From Vulcaniibacterium thermophilum (GTDB lineage: Bacteria; Pseudomonadota; Gammaproteobacteria; Xanthomonadales; Xanthomonadaceae): a stretch of 64,000 nt of DNA. The stretch covers positions 1 to 64,000 of the forward strand of contig NZ_VOHJ01000001.1 in NCBI RefSeq assembly GCF_007923255.1, read 5' to 3'. Position numbers and translations under genes: made by a program. Below the pieces are notes generated by a model, which searched no databases, was not told where the DNA came from, and worked only from the letters and a program-made list of their open reading frames with translations. Positions 24,250 through 34,195 of this stretch are shown here, in pieces; position 1 is the stretch's first letter, and each line of letters starts with the position of its first letter.

Positions 24250-25119
24250 ATGACCTACCTGCACCAGATCGACCCGATCGCGTTCTCCTTCGGTCCGGTC
24301 ACGGTCCACTGGTACGGGATCATGTACCTGCTCGGTTTCGCGGTCGCCTGGTGGCTGGGCCAGCGCCGCGTTCGCGCGGGGCGGCTGCCGGGCGTGGGCG
24401 ACCAGGCGTTCGGCGACCTGATGTTCTACGCCATGCTCGGCGTGGTGCTCGGCGGCCGCATCGGCTACATCCTGTTCTACGCGTTCGACGACTTCCTGCG
24501 CGAGCCGCTGTCGCTGTTCCGCGTCTGGGAAGGCGGCATGAGCTTCCACGGCGGCCTGCTCGGCGTGCTGCTCGCCTGCTGGCTGTGGTCGCGCCGGCAG
24601 CGGTTGCACTTCTTCGACACGATGGATTTCATCGCGCCGCTGGTGACGCCCGGGCTGCTGTTCGGGCGTCTGGGCAACTTCATCGGCGGCGAGCTGTGGG
24701 GCAAGCAGACCGATGCCGGCTGGGGCGTGATCTTCCCGCGCGCGCTGCCGGCGCCCTACGCGCAGTTCGATGCGGCGGCGCTGCGCAGCGCGCACGAGGC
24801 CGGTCTGCTCGACGCGTTCGCGCGCCATCCCTCGCAGCTTTACGAGGCTGCGCTCGAGGGCCTGGCGATGTTCCTCGTGCTGTGGACGTTCTCGCGCATG
24901 CCGCGCCGCCGGTACACCGTGTCCGGGCTGTTCGCGCTGCTGTACGGCACGTTCCGCTTTCTGGTCGAATTCGTGCGCGTGCCCGACGCCGACATCGGCT
25001 ACCTCGCCTTCGGCTGGCTGACGATGGGGCAGGCGCTGAGCCTGCCGCTGATCGCGCTCGGCGTGGTGCTGCTGGCGCTGTCGCGCCGCGCGCCGGTGCT
25101 GCAGCCGGCGAGGGCCTGA
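24250..25119 (+). CDS. lgt: Prolipoprotein diacylglyceryl transferase Lgt
   Basis: Lgt moves a diacylglyceryl group from phosphatidylglycerol onto the lipobox cysteine of prolipoproteins, the first step of lipoprotein maturation at the inner membrane. The 289-residue protein has about seven membrane helices with [34 protein letters not shown] and the signature [13 protein letters not shown], then [11 protein letters not shown] and [11 protein letters not shown]-like segments. The next gene, thyA, starts three bases after its stop, a common pairing in gammaproteobacteria. Confidence 0.96.
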   Translation: MTYLHQIDPIAFSFGPVTVHWYGIMYLLGFAVAWWLGQRRVRAGRLPGVGDQAFGDLMFYAMLGVVLGGRIGYILFYAFDDFLREPLSLFRVWEGGMSFHGGLLGVLLACWLWSRRQRLHFFDTMDFIAPLVTPGLLFGRLGNFIGGELWGKQTDAGWGVIFPRALPAPYAQFDAAALRSAHEAGLLDAFARHPSQLYEAALEGLAMFLVLWTFSRMPRRRYTVSGLFALLYGTFRFLVEFVRVPDADIGYLAFGWLTMGQALSLPLIALGVVLLALSRRAPVLQPARA

Positions 25120-25122
25120 GCG

Positions 25123-25917
25123 ATGCGCCAGTACCTGGAGCTGCTGCGCCACGTGCTCGAGCACGGCACCGACAAGGCCGACCGCACCGGCACCGGCACC
25201 CGCAGCGTGTTCGGCTGGCAGATGCGGTTCGACCTCAACGAAGGTTTTCCGCTGGTCACCACCAAGAAGCTGCACCTGCGCTCGATCGTGCACGAGCTGC
25301 TGTGGTTCCTGCGCGGCGAGACCAACATCGCCTACCTGCGCGAGAACAAGGTGACGATCTGGGACGAGTGGGCCGACGCCGACGGCGAGCTCGGTCCGGT
25401 GTACGGCAAGCAGTGGCGCCGCTGGAGCGCGCCCGACGGCAGCGAGATCGACCAGATCCGCTGGGTGGTCGACGAGATCCGCCGCAATCCCGACTCGCGC
25501 CGGCTGATCGTCTCCGCCTGGAACGTCGCCGATCTGCCGAAGATGGCGCTGATGCCGTGCCATGCGCTGTTCCAGTTCTACGTCGCCGACGGCAAGCTCA
25601 GTTGCCAGCTCTACCAGCGCAGCGGCGACATCTTTCTCGGCGTACCGTTCAACATCGCCAGCTACGCGCTGCTGACCCACATGGTGGCGCAGGTGTGCGG
25701 GCTCGGCGTCGGCGAGTTCGTGCACACGCTGGGCGATGCGCATCTGTATTCGAACCACGTCGAGCAGGCGCGCGAGCAGTTGAGCCGCGAACCGCGACCG
25801 CTGCCGCGCCTGCGGCTGAATCCCGCGGTGCGCGATCTCTTCGCGTTCACCTACGACGACATCGCCATCGAAGGTTACGAGCCGCATCCGGCGATCCGCG
25901 CGCCGGTGGCGGTGTGA
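25123..25917 (+). CDS. thyA: Thymidylate synthase ThyA
   Basis: ThyA methylates dUMP to dTMP using methylenetetrahydrofolate and releases dihydrofolate. The 264 residues match E. coli ThyA in length and contain [19 protein letters not shown], the active-site cysteine in [13 protein letters not shown], and [20 protein letters not shown]. The final turn [20 protein letters not shown] is also present. It follows lgt immediately. folA, which recycles the dihydrofolate, lies 588 bases downstream with one small gene between. Confidence 0.97.
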   Translation: MRQYLELLRHVLEHGTDKADRTGTGTRSVFGWQMRFDLNEGFPLVTTKKLHLRSIVHELLWFLRGETNIAYLRENKVTIWDEWADADGELGPVYGKQWRRWSAPDGSEIDQIRWVVDEIRRNPDSRRLIVSAWNVADLPKMALMPCHALFQFYVADGKLSCQLYQRSGDIFLGVPFNIASYALLTHMVAQVCGLGVGEFVHTLGDAHLYSNHVEQAREQLSREPRPLPRLRLNPAVRDLFAFTYDDIAIEGYEPHPAIRAPVAV

Positions 25918-25964
25918 TTCTGACCATGCGGCCGCCGGCCGCTCGAAAAAGGGGAGTGAAGAGG

Positions 25965-26501
25965 ATGATCCGGGGATGGAAATGGGCGGCCGCCGCCCTG
26001 TTGCTGACGGCGCCGGCGGTGCAGGCCGCGCCGGCGGATGCCGCTTACGAGGCGGCGCTGGACCGCTATTACGAGCTGACCATCGGCCACGAGCTGGCCA
26101 CGCTCAACATCGACAAGGTCGTCGAAAGCTTCCGCCAGGGCGCGACCGGCAAGCTGCAGGAGCAGGACTGCGCGAAGCTCACCCGCACGATGGACGAGTT
26201 CGCCGACAAGGAGTTCCGCACCGCCGCGCAGAAGTACTTCACGTCGCCGGCGCTGCGCGAGGAGATCGAAGGCGCGCTGCGCAAGCACCTCACGCTCGAG
26301 GACCTCAACGCCTACCTCGCCTTCGCCGACACGCCCGCCGGACGGCGCTACATCGAGCACAACCGGCTGGCCTCCGGCGAGGCCGAGCGCGCGGTCGAGG
26401 CCAGCGCGGAGAAGCTGTTCGAGCGTCCCGAGTTCCAGGAGATGCTGTCCCAGCTCTTCGCCAAGGTCATGCCGGTGATGCTGGAGTGCCAGAAGAAGTG
26501 A
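25965..26501 (+). CDS. Exported helical protein, DUF2059-like
   Basis: The 178-residue product has a signal peptide (MIRGWKWAAAALLLTAPAVQ, cleavage near QAAPA). A helical domain follows in which DKVVESFRQ and the TSPALREEIEGAL, HLTLEDLNAYLAFAD and TPAGRRYIE segments recall DUF2059 proteins. A conserved cysteine pair (QDCAKL and LECQKK) may form a disulfide in the periplasm. GAAGAGG precedes the ATG at 25965. It lies between thyA and folA, only four bases before the latter. Function is unknown. Confidence 0.78.
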   Translation: MIRGWKWAAAALLLTAPAVQAAPADAAYEAALDRYYELTIGHELATLNIDKVVESFRQGATGKLQEQDCAKLTRTMDEFADKEFRTAAQKYFTSPALREEIEGALRKHLTLEDLNAYLAFADTPAGRRYIEHNRLASGEAERAVEASAEKLFERPEFQEMLSQLFAKVMPVMLECQKK

Positions 26502-26505
26502 GCGC

Positions 26506-27006
26506 ATGGCGCCGCGCCTGAGCCTGATCGCCGCGCTCGACCGCCGCTACGCGATCGGGCGCGGCAACGCGCTGCCCTGGCACCTGCCGGACGACCTGCG
26601 CCGGTTCAAGGCGCTCACGCTGGGCAAGCCGGTGCTGATGGGGCGGCGTACGGCCGAATCGCTGGGACGGGCGCTGCCTGGCCGCCGGAACCTGGTGCTT
26701 ACGCGCAGCGGCGCGGTGCCGTTTCCCGGCATGGAGCCGTTCGCGGCGCTGGAGACGGCACTGGAGGCGGTCGCCGACGCGCCGGAGGTGGCGGTGATCG
26801 GCGGCGGCGACGTGTTCGCACTGTGCCTGCCGCGCGCGCGCCAGATGCACCTGACCTGGGTCGACACGGAAGTCGGGGACGCCGATGCGTTCTTTCCGCC
26901 GTTCGATGCGGAAGCGTGGACGGTGACCTCGCGGCAGGCGCATCCGGCGGACGCGCGGCATGCGTTCGCGTTCGAATTCGTCGACTACGCGCGGCGCGGC
27001 GGCTAG
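26506..27006 (+). CDS. folA: Dihydrofolate reductase FolA
   Basis: The 166-residue enzyme reduces dihydrofolate to tetrahydrofolate with NADPH, refilling the cofactor used by ThyA. It shows the DHFR order: LIAALDRRYAIGRGNALPWH, the folate-binding LPDDLRRFKALT, KPVLMGRRTAESLG, then the NADPH loop AVIGGGDVFALCLP and TWVDTEVGDADAFFPPFD. The start is at the first ATG after the preceding gene. It converges with apaH with 15 bases between the stops; no terminator is visible. Confidence 0.95.
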   Translation: MAPRLSLIAALDRRYAIGRGNALPWHLPDDLRRFKALTLGKPVLMGRRTAESLGRALPGRRNLVLTRSGAVPFPGMEPFAALETALEAVADAPEVAVIGGGDVFALCLPRARQMHLTWVDTEVGDADAFFPPFDAEAWTVTSRQAHPADARHAFAFEFVDYARRGG

Positions 27007-27021
27007 CGGTCCGCCGGCCGT

Positions 27022-27882
27022 TCAGCGCCTGGACGGCGGTCGCGGCTTCGGCGGATCGGCCGGCACGTCGCGGCCGGGCACCTGCACCACGCACAGGGCC
27101 TCGCCGTCCAGCCGCAGCGCGGTGAGCCTGCCGCCCCACACCGCGCCGGTGTCGATCGCGTGCACGCCGTGGCCGATCATCAGCCCGAGCGTGGACCAGT
27201 GCCCGCAGACGATCCTCAGGTCGCGCTCCACGCGGCCGGGCACTTCGTACCACGGGTACAGACCGGCCGGCTGCGTGCCCGGCGCGCCCTTGTCCTCGAA
27301 GCCGATGCGGCCGCGTGGCGTGCAGTAGCGCAGGCGCGTGAAGACGTTGATGATCGCGCGCCAGCGGTCGATGCCGTTCAGTCGCGGATTCCATGCCGGC
27401 GCGTCGCCGTACATGTTCTTCAGCAGCTTGGCGTGCTGCTCGCCGTGCAGTTGCTTCTCCACCTCGGCCGCGTAGCGCTCGGCCATTTGCGTGGTCCACT
27501 TCGGCGCCAGCCCGGCATGGACCATCATCCAGCCGAGGCGGCGGTCCACGTGTGCCAGCTTCTGCCGGCGCAGCCAGCCCAGCAGCTCCGCGCCATCGTC
27601 GGCGAACAGGATCCGCTGCAGGTCCGGATTGACCTTGCGCTGCTCTTCCGGCTTGCGCTGCGCGATCGCCAGCAGCGACAGGTCGTGGTTGCCGAGCACG
27701 ACCACGCTCTGTTCGCGCAGCGAATGCACCAGCCGCAGGGTCTCGAGCGACTGGCCACCGCGGTTCACCAGGTCGCCGCAGAACCAAAGCCGGTCGGTGG
27801 CAGGGTCGAAGCGGATCTTCTCGAGCAGCCGCTGCAACGGATCGAGACAGCCCTGCAGATCGCCGATCGCCCAGATCGCCAT
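27022..27882 (-). CDS. apaH: Bis(5'-nucleosyl)-tetraphosphatase, symmetrical (ApaH)
   Basis: ApaH hydrolyses Ap4A to two ADP and removes Np4-type caps from RNA in the cytosol. The 286 residues carry the calcineurin-like metallophosphatase motifs AIGDLQGCLDPLQRLL, FCGDLVNRGGQSLE and VVLGNHDLSLLA, followed by a C-terminal VCGHWSTLGL histidine block. It is the last gene of the lptD-surA-pdxA-rsmA-apaG-apaH run. It starts nine bases after apaG. Confidence 0.96.
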   Translation of the reverse strand: MAIWAIGDLQGCLDPLQRLLEKIRFDPATDRLWFCGDLVNRGGQSLETLRLVHSLREQSVVVLGNHDLSLLAIAQRKPEEQRKVNPDLQRILFADDGAELLGWLRRQKLAHVDRRLGWMMVHAGLAPKWTTQMAERYAAEVEKQLHGEQHAKLLKNMYGDAPAWNPRLNGIDRWRAIINVFTRLRYCTPRGRIGFEDKGAPGTQPAGLYPWYEVPGRVERDLRIVCGHWSTLGLMIGHGVHAIDTGAVWGGRLTALRLDGEALCVVQVPGRDVPADPPKPRPPSRR

Positions 27883-27891
27883 CGCGCGGCC

Positions 27892-28272
27892 TCAGTGCAG
27901 TGTGCGCGGCGTGCTGAGCGTGAACGCCGGGATCGGCGCCTCGAAGCGCGTGCCGTCGTCGGCCAGCATCGCGTAGCTGCCCTGCATGGTGCCGAGGCTG
28001 GTCTCCAGCACCGCGCCGGAGGTGTACTCGAAGTCCTCGCCGGGCCGCAGGCGCGGCTGCTGGCCGACCACGCCCTCGCCCTCGATTTCCTGCACCTTGC
28101 CGTTGGCGTCGGTGATCACCCAGCGGCGCGCCAGCAGGCGCGCCGGCACCCGGCCGCTGTTGCGGATGTGGATGGTGTAGGAGAAGACGTAGCGGTTCTT
28201 TTCCGGCTCGGACTGGTCTTCGAGGTAGCGCGTGGCGACGGCGATGTCGAGGGCGTAATCGTTGCGGCTCAT
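27892..28272 (-). CDS. apaG: ApaG/DUF525 domain protein
   Basis: The 126-residue protein is an FN3-like beta sandwich with the ApaG hallmarks [40 protein letters not shown] and the GxGxxG-like turn, then [20 protein letters not shown]. ApaG (CorD) is linked to Co2+/Mg2+ phenotypes, but its biochemical activity is not settled. It sits next to apaH, as in most gammaproteobacteria, with 107 bases between it and rsmA. Confidence 0.93.
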   Translation of the reverse strand: MSRNDYALDIAVATRYLEDQSEPEKNRYVFSYTIHIRNSGRVPARLLARRWVITDANGKVQEIEGEGVVGQQPRLRPGEDFEYTSGAVLETSLGTMQGSYAMLADDGTRFEAPIPAFTLSTPRTLH

Positions 28273-28379
28273 CCCGGCAGTGTAAGCAATCGCGAACGGC
28301 GCGTGGAATGAAGGGCCGTAGGGGTTTTCCCATGCGCGCGGGCGCGATCGGGCCTGCGCGTGCGGCCGCGCGTGGCGGC

Positions 28380-29186
28380 TCAGGTCGGACCGCTGCGCTG
28401 GCCGAGGAGGTTGGCAAGACGCACGAAGTCCGCCACCGCGACCTGCTCGGCACGCGCGTCGGGACGCAGCCCGGCGGCCTCGATCGTCGCCGCGTCGCAC
28501 TGCTGCGCCAGCGCGTTGCGCAAGGTCTTGCGGCGCTGGCCGAACGCGTCGCGCACCACCGCCGCGAAGCGGCCCGGATCGGCGATGCCGATGTCCTCGC
28601 GCCGGCGGGGCACCAGCCGCACCACCGCGGAGTCGACCTTGGGCGGCGGACGGAACGCGCCGGGCGGCACCCGGAACAGGGACGTGACCGTGCAGTAGGC
28701 CTGCAGCATCACGCTCAGCCGCCCGTACACCTTGCTGCCCGGCGCGGCGGCCATGCGGTCGACCACTTCCTTCTGCAGCATGAAGTGCATGTCGCGCACG
28801 ACCGCGGCGTGGTCGAGCACATGGAACAGGATCGGCGAGGAGAGGTTGTACGGCAGGTTGCCGACCAGCCGCAGCGGCGGGCCGTCGCCGGCCAGCGCGG
28901 TGAAGTCGACTTCGAGCACGTCGCGGTGGATGACGGTCAGCTCGCCGTGCGCGCGCGCGGCCTCGGTGAGCGGCGCGATCAGATCGCGGTCGTACTCGAT
29001 CACGGTGAGCGCGCGGTGGCGGTCCAGCAGCGGAAAGGTGATGGCGCCCTGGCCCGGGCCGATCTCCACGAGGCGATCGCCCGGCTGCGGATCCACCGCC
29101 TGCACGATCTTTCCGATGATGCCGCGCTCGTGCAGGAAGTGCTGGCCGAGGTGCTTCTTGGGCGGTTCGGTGAACGGTCGGCTCAT
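28380..29186 (-). CDS. rsmA: 16S rRNA dimethyladenosine transferase RsmA (KsgA)
   Basis: RsmA dimethylates A1518 and A1519 in helix 45 of 16S rRNA, a checkpoint in 30S maturation and the determinant of kasugamycin sensitivity. The 268 residues show [20 protein letters not shown], the SAM-binding [15 protein letters not shown], catalytic [13 protein letters not shown] (NLPY), and [12 protein letters not shown] near the C-terminus. The ATG at 29186 was preferred over one five codons upstream because [11 protein letters not shown] fits the family. About 100 bases, with a dispersed CGTTCATCCGTGTC sequence, separate it from pdxA. Confidence 0.95.
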   Translation of the reverse strand: MSRPFTEPPKKHLGQHFLHERGIIGKIVQAVDPQPGDRLVEIGPGQGAITFPLLDRHRALTVIEYDRDLIAPLTEAARAHGELTVIHRDVLEVDFTALAGDGPPLRLVGNLPYNLSSPILFHVLDHAAVVRDMHFMLQKEVVDRMAAAPGSKVYGRLSVMLQAYCTVTSLFRVPPGAFRPPPKVDSAVVRLVPRRREDIGIADPGRFAAVVRDAFGQRRKTLRNALAQQCDAATIEAAGLRPDARAEQVAVADFVRLANLLGQRSGPT

Positions 29187-29286
29187 GGCAGTGGATCCCA
29201 CCGCGAATCCGCATGCACGATCGTGGACCGGGCAACGCAGCCCGGCGCATGGCGATCGGTCTTTGCGCGCCGCGCGTGATCGGCGT

Positions 29287-30273
29287 TCATCCGTGTCGAT
29301 CCGTGGAGCGCCGGCGCGCGATGGCGATGCAGGTCTGCATCGCCGCGATCATGCTCGACGGGTCGGCGGCGTTGCGGCCGGCCAGATCGAGCGCGGTGCC
29401 GTGATCGACCGCCACCCGCGGGTACGGCAGGCCGAGCGTCAGGTTGACCGCCTGTTCGAAACCGGCGTGCTTGAGCACGGGCAGTCCCTGGTCGTGGTAC
29501 ATGGCCAGCACGGCGTCGAACTCGCGCAGTCTGGCCGGCAGGAAGGCGGTATCCGCGGGCAGGGGGCCGATCAGGGCGAGCCCTTCGGCGCAAAGCCGCG
29601 TCACTACCGGCGCGATGACCTCGATCTCCTCGCGGCCGAGATGACCGGCTTCGCCCGCGTGGGGGTTCAGACCCAACACCGCGATGCGCGGCGCCTCGAT
29701 GCCGAAGTCCCGCCGCAGCGCGGCGTGCAGGATGCGCAGCGTGCGCTCCAGCGGCGCCGGCTGGAGCGCGTCGGGCACCGCGCGCAACGGCAGGTGCGTG
29801 GTCGCCAGCGCGACCCGCATCGACGGATTGGCGAGCATCATCACCACGTCGCAGCGCGCATGGGCCGCGAGCAGTTCGGTGGTGCCGCTGTAGGCGATGC
29901 CGCCGGCGTTGACGGTCGCCTTGTGCACCGGCCCCGTGACCAGCCCCGCGTAGTCGCCGCGCACGCAGCCGTCGGCCGCCCGCAGCAGGGCGTCGACGAC
30001 GGCACGGGCATTGCGGGGATCGGGCGTGCCGAAGATCGTCGGCACCGCGTTCGGCACCGGCACCACCGCCAGTTCGCCGGGGCCGCGGGCGTCCGCGTCC
30101 GCGGGCAGCAGATGCAGCGGACGGCCGACCACGGCGGCGGCGGCGCGCAAGGTGTCCGGATCGGCGAGCGCGACCAGCGCGCACTCGCGCGGCCGATGCG
30201 CGAGATGGACGCACAGTTCCGGGCCGACGCCGGCCGGTTCGCCCGGGACCAGCGCGAGCCGCAGCGGGGCCAT
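29287..30273 (-). CDS. pdxA: 4-hydroxythreonine-4-phosphate dehydrogenase PdxA
   Basis: PdxA oxidises 4-phosphohydroxy-L-threonine in the DXP-dependent pyridoxal phosphate pathway. The 328-residue enzyme has LALVPGEPAGVGPEL at the N-terminus, the LVTGPVHKATVNAGG and YSGTTELLA blocks, ATTHLPLRAV, the metal-binding LNPHAGEAGHLG and the AMYHDQGLPVLKH motif. Its ATG overlaps the surA stop as TGATG, implying coupled translation. In E. coli the same surA-pdxA-rsmA-apaGH order is found. Confidence 0.96.
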   Translation of the reverse strand: MAPLRLALVPGEPAGVGPELCVHLAHRPRECALVALADPDTLRAAAAVVGRPLHLLPADADARGPGELAVVPVPNAVPTIFGTPDPRNARAVVDALLRAADGCVRGDYAGLVTGPVHKATVNAGGIAYSGTTELLAAHARCDVVMMLANPSMRVALATTHLPLRAVPDALQPAPLERTLRILHAALRRDFGIEAPRIAVLGLNPHAGEAGHLGREEIEVIAPVVTRLCAEGLALIGPLPADTAFLPARLREFDAVLAMYHDQGLPVLKHAGFEQAVNLTLGLPYPRVAVDHGTALDLAGRNAADPSSMIAAMQTCIAIARRRSTDRHG

Positions 30274-31613
30274 CAGCCGCCGGAGGTCGGCGCGGTCGCC
30301 TCGGCGTTGGCGTCGGCGGTGGCGTCCAGGCGCATCTCGACGAAGGCGTCGCCGCGCAGCTCGCCGAGGAAGCGGTTCCACTCGTCCTCGAGCTTGCGGC
30401 GGCCGATCATCTCGCGCACCTGTTCGCGGCGGTTCTGCTCGCCGACGTCGGTTTCGCGCGTGCCGACGCGCTGGATCAGGTGCCAGCCGGCCTGGGTACG
30501 CACCGGCGCCGACACCTCGCCGTCCTGCAGGCCGGCCACTGCGTTGCCGAACTCCAGGCCGTACTCGTCGCGGGTGAACCAGCCGATGTCGCCGCCGCGG
30601 CTCTTGGAGCCGAGATCCTCGGAATTCTCGCGCGCAAGCTGCTCGAAATCGGCGCCGCCGGCGATGCGCGCGCGCAGCGTCTCGGCGCGCGCGCGCGCCT
30701 CGGTGTCGCTGGTGTCCTCGTCGACGCGGATCAGGATGTGGCGCGCCTGATACTGGGTGACCAGACGCGGCTGCGCCTGGCTCGCATCGCGCGTCTCCAC
30801 CAGACGCAGGAGCTGGAAGCCGCTCGGGCCGCGGATCGGTCCGACCACCTGGCCGACCGTCATGCCGCGCACGAGGTTGGCGAACGCCGGCGGGATCTCG
30901 TCGAGCGAACGCCAGCCGAGGTCGCCGCCTTCCAGCGCGTTGGGGCTGTCCGAATAGCGCACGGCGGCGGCCGCGAAATCCATCTCGCCGCGCTCGATGA
31001 GGTTGCGGATGCCCTCGATCTTCTTCTGGCCGGTGGCCACCTGCTCGGGCGTCGGATTCTCCGGCAGCGCGACCAGGATGTGCGCGAGCCGGTACTGGCT
31101 GCCGGTGGCCTGCTGCTGCTGGAGCGCGGCGTCGACTTCGGCGTCGCTGACGGCGATCCGGCTCTGCGCGAAGCGCTGGCGCAGGCGCTGGATCAGCATC
31201 TCGTCGCGCACCGAGGCGCGGAATTCGTTGAACGACGTGCCGTCGCGCGCGAGCTGCTCGCGCAACTGCTCCACGGTGATGCGGTTCTGGGCGGCGATGC
31301 CGGCGATCGCCTGGTCGATCTCCGGATCGGTGACGCGGATGCCGCTCTCCTGCGCGCGCCCGACCTGCAGCTTGATCAGCACCAGCCGCTCCAGCACCTG
31401 ACGCTCGAGCACCTCGCGCGGAGGCAGCTGGGTCTCGCGCCCCGCGTACTGCTGGAGGATGTTGGCGACCGCGCGGTCGAGCTCGCTGCGCAGCACCACG
31501 TCCTCGTTGACCACGGCGACGATGCGGTCGATCGGCTGGGTCTGCTGCTGGGCGGGCGCGGCGGCGGCGAACAGCAGCAGCGTGGCGAGGAGACTCGCGA
31601 GGAATGTCTTCAT
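30273..31613 (-). CDS. surA: Periplasmic chaperone and peptidyl-prolyl isomerase SurA
   Basis: SurA escorts unfolded outer-membrane proteins, including LptD, across the periplasm. The 446-residue protein has a signal peptide ending near AAAPAQQQ and an N-terminal helical chaperone domain (IDRIVAVVNEDVVLRSELD). Two parvulin domains follow at about 165-270 and 285-385, each with an RHIL- or AHILV-type start and a GGDLGW or GGDIGW turn, then the C-terminal helix that swaps back. Its ATG overlaps the lptD stop as ATGA. Pairing with lptD makes biological sense, as SurA clients dominate the operon. Confidence 0.95.
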   Translation of the reverse strand: MKTFLASLLATLLLFAAAAPAQQQTQPIDRIVAVVNEDVVLRSELDRAVANILQQYAGRETQLPPREVLERQVLERLVLIKLQVGRAQESGIRVTDPEIDQAIAGIAAQNRITVEQLREQLARDGTSFNEFRASVRDEMLIQRLRQRFAQSRIAVSDAEVDAALQQQQATGSQYRLAHILVALPENPTPEQVATGQKKIEGIRNLIERGEMDFAAAAVRYSDSPNALEGGDLGWRSLDEIPPAFANLVRGMTVGQVVGPIRGPSGFQLLRLVETRDASQAQPRLVTQYQARHILIRVDEDTSDTEARARAETLRARIAGGADFEQLARENSEDLGSKSRGGDIGWFTRDEYGLEFGNAVAGLQDGEVSAPVRTQAGWHLIQRVGTRETDVGEQNRREQVREMIGRRKLEDEWNRFLGELRGDAFVEMRLDATADANAEATAPTSGG

Positions 31614-34075
31614 GGGAGCGGATCGGAAGTGTCGTCGACGGGGCCGCGCGGGATCGACGAAGGCGGCACGAGGTAGAGATCGTCGCGGTCGTAGCCGAGG
31701 ATAGCACGGCGCAACACGCGCTCGGTTTTCTGGCCGGCCGAGCCCAGGCCCTTCAGCTCGAATTCGACCTGCAGGGCGTTGTTGAGTTCCCCGGTGCGGT
31801 TGCGCAGATAACGCCGGCCCACCACGCGCACGGCGAGGCAGCAGCTTTCCCACTGCACGCCGGCGATGGTCTCCAGCTCCTTCTTCTCCAGCAGCGAGTA
31901 GTAGTAACGCCCGACCACGCTCCAGTTCTGATTGATCGGGTACAGGAAGGAGAGGTCGGCCTGCTCGAGCAGGTCGTTGCCGGTGGCCGGGTCGCGGCGG
32001 TAGCGGTAGCCCAGGTTGATCACGCCGGCCTCGCCCACGAGGTAGCGCACGCGCAGGCTGGCCAGATCCTCGCGGCGGAACTTGGGGTTCCACTGGTAGG
32101 CGGCGCCGATCGACCAGCGGTCGTCGGGCATGAAGCCGACCTCGGCCACCCACGCCGAGCGCCCGCGTTCGATCGACGGCTCGCCCGCGTACAGACGCAC
32201 GCGGCTTTCGTCGAGGTAATGGATCTGACCGAGGCTGGCGGAAAGCCGCTCGCGGCCGTCGTCCTCGCTGATGAAACGGGTGGTGAGCGCGGTGGTGATC
32301 TGGTTCGCGTCCGCCTGGCGGTCGGCGCCGGTGTAGCGGTTGTCGCGGAACAGTTGACCCCAACTGAAGCTCATCAGGTTGGTGTCGAACAGCGGCAGGT
32401 CGTCCTGGTTCTCGTAGGGCACGCGCAGGTAGAACACGCGCGGTTCGAGCGTCTGCAGGAAGCGCTCGCCACGGAACCGGAAGGAGCGGTCGAAGTAGAC
32501 CCCGGCGTCGATCGAGCCGATCGGCAGCGAGCGGCTGGGGCTGCGGTTGCGGAACGAGGCATCCAGCGCCGGGGTGTACGGTACCCCGTTCTCGGCCGCG
32601 AACGCGCGCGCGCGCGCTTCCGCGAGCGCGTCGGCGGTGTCGTTCTCCAGCGCATAGCCGGTGTAGCGCCAGGCCAGCCGTGGCGCGACGTACCAGGCAG
32701 CGCCGCCGATGGTGGCGGACACGTAGGGCCGTGCATCGAGGCGGCTGCCGCCGCCGAAGACCTCGTGGTCGAAGCGCACCGCCTCGGCGTCCACGCCCAC
32801 CTCCAGCAGCCGCCCGAACGGCTGCGACCAGCGCGCCACCAGCCGCGGCAGGCGATGGAAGGGCAGGTTGGCGTCGCTGAGGGTGTAGTCGGCGAGCTGG
32901 TAGTGATCGGCACTGAGCGAGGCCTCCCAGTTCCGTCCGCGGCCGAACACGCCGATGTCGCTGCTGACGAAGTACGCCGAGTTGGTCAGCGTGCTGCTGC
33001 TGAAATCCTCGACGTAGTGGGTGTCGCTCACCCAGTTGAGGTTGGTCGCCGCGTGCCAGCGCGTGTCGAGCCTGTGTTGCGCGTCGAGGTGGAACATGCC
33101 GCGGTTGCGGCCGGGGCGCTCGGCCTCGGTGGAGACGCCATCGCGGTTGTCGTCGTAGCGGTCGGGCTCGTCGTCCGGGAGCTGGTCGTCGGGCATCCAG
33201 GTGCCGGCCACGCGCCCGTTGCCTTGGCCGTACAACCAGCGGAACTCGCCGCCGAGCGCCACGCCGCGCTTGCTCATCAGCCGTGGTTCGAGGGTGGCGT
33301 CGTAGTTCGGTGCGAGGTTGAGGTAGATCGGCTGGCGCCAGTCGAAGCCGTTGCGGCCCGAGTTGCCGACCCGCGGGTAGAGCAGGCCGGTGCGGCGGCG
33401 GTCGTCGACCGGGAACATGAACCACGGCACGTACAGCACGGGCACCTTGCCGACGCGCAGCGTCGCGTTGCGCGCCACGCCCAGGCCTTCGGCGGTGTCG
33501 ATGTCGATCCGCTCCGCGCGCAGCTCCCAGGCGCGCTGCGAGGGCGCGCAGGTGGAGTAGGTGGAACCGATCAGCGCGCCGTGGTCGCCGCGCAGTTCCA
33601 CGCGCTCGGCGCCGCCGTTGCCGCGGCGGCGGGTGAGCTGGTAGCGCACGTCCTCGATGCGGTGGCGGTCGGCTTGCTGGTCGCCTTCGGCGCGGGTGGC
33701 GGTGATGCGCATGCCCGAGTCCTGGTAGCGCACGCTGCCCTCGGCCACGTAACGCCCGGTCTCGGGGTTGTAGGTCATCTGGTCGGTGCCGAGGAACTGG
33801 TCGCCGCGCGTCAGCGTGACGTTGCCGCGGATCACCGCGGTGTCGTCCGCCTCGCCTTCGAGCTGACCGTCCAGCAGGTCGCCGGAGATGTCGGTCGGAA
33901 ACTGCACGCGCGTGCCGGCATCGCCGGTGGGCGCGGGCGCATCCGGGAATACCGGCACCACGTCCTCGATCGGGCACAGGCCCCAGTTCTCCTCGTCTTC
34001 TCCCTCGGCGGCGAACGCGGGCAGCGCGAGGGCGATGCAGATCGACAACGGCAGCAGGCGGAGAGGTTTGCGCAC
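31610..34075 (-). CDS. lptD: LPS-assembly protein LptD
   Basis: LptD, with LptE, forms the outer-membrane translocon that places LPS in the outer leaflet. From the GTG at 34075 it is 821 residues: signal peptide (KPLRLLPLSICIALALPAFA), an N-terminal OstA/LptA-like jelly roll (about 60-220) with GNVTLTRGDQFLGTDQMTY, and a large barrel. The cysteines for the two functional disulfides are present: one in NWGLCPIED, one in STYSTCAPSQ, and the adjacent pair in ESCCLAVRV. Longer starts up to 34171 exist, but the GTG gives the normal family N-terminus. It heads the operon and overlaps surA. Confidence 0.95.
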   Translation of the reverse strand: MRKPLRLLPLSICIALALPAFAAEGEDEENWGLCPIEDVVPVFPDAPAPTGDAGTRVQFPTDISGDLLDGQLEGEADDTAVIRGNVTLTRGDQFLGTDQMTYNPETGRYVAEGSVRYQDSGMRITATRAEGDQQADRHRIEDVRYQLTRRRGNGGAERVELRGDHGALIGSTYSTCAPSQRAWELRAERIDIDTAEGLGVARNATLRVGKVPVLYVPWFMFPVDDRRRTGLLYPRVGNSGRNGFDWRQPIYLNLAPNYDATLEPRLMSKRGVALGGEFRWLYGQGNGRVAGTWMPDDQLPDDEPDRYDDNRDGVSTEAERPGRNRGMFHLDAQHRLDTRWHAATNLNWVSDTHYVEDFSSSTLTNSAYFVSSDIGVFGRGRNWEASLSADHYQLADYTLSDANLPFHRLPRLVARWSQPFGRLLEVGVDAEAVRFDHEVFGGGSRLDARPYVSATIGGAAWYVAPRLAWRYTGYALENDTADALAEARARAFAAENGVPYTPALDASFRNRSPSRSLPIGSIDAGVYFDRSFRFRGERFLQTLEPRVFYLRVPYENQDDLPLFDTNLMSFSWGQLFRDNRYTGADRQADANQITTALTTRFISEDDGRERLSASLGQIHYLDESRVRLYAGEPSIERGRSAWVAEVGFMPDDRWSIGAAYQWNPKFRREDLASLRVRYLVGEAGVINLGYRYRRDPATGNDLLEQADLSFLYPINQNWSVVGRYYYSLLEKKELETIAGVQWESCCLAVRVVGRRYLRNRTGELNNALQVEFELKGLGSAGQKTERVLRRAILGYDRDDLYLVPPSSIPRGPVDDTSDPLP

Positions 34076-34195
34076 GAGCACCGTTCCGGGCAGACGGAAA
34101 ACGGCCGCTAGCTTGCCGGAAGGCTTGCGATGCGGCAATGCGGACGCCATCTTCGTGGAAACGGGCTTCATCCGCCGTGCAACCAGGAGGGCGTC

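Noticed and set aside
31604-34111. 835-residue plus-strand frame
   Set aside because: It is antisense to lptD and has no recognisable domain.
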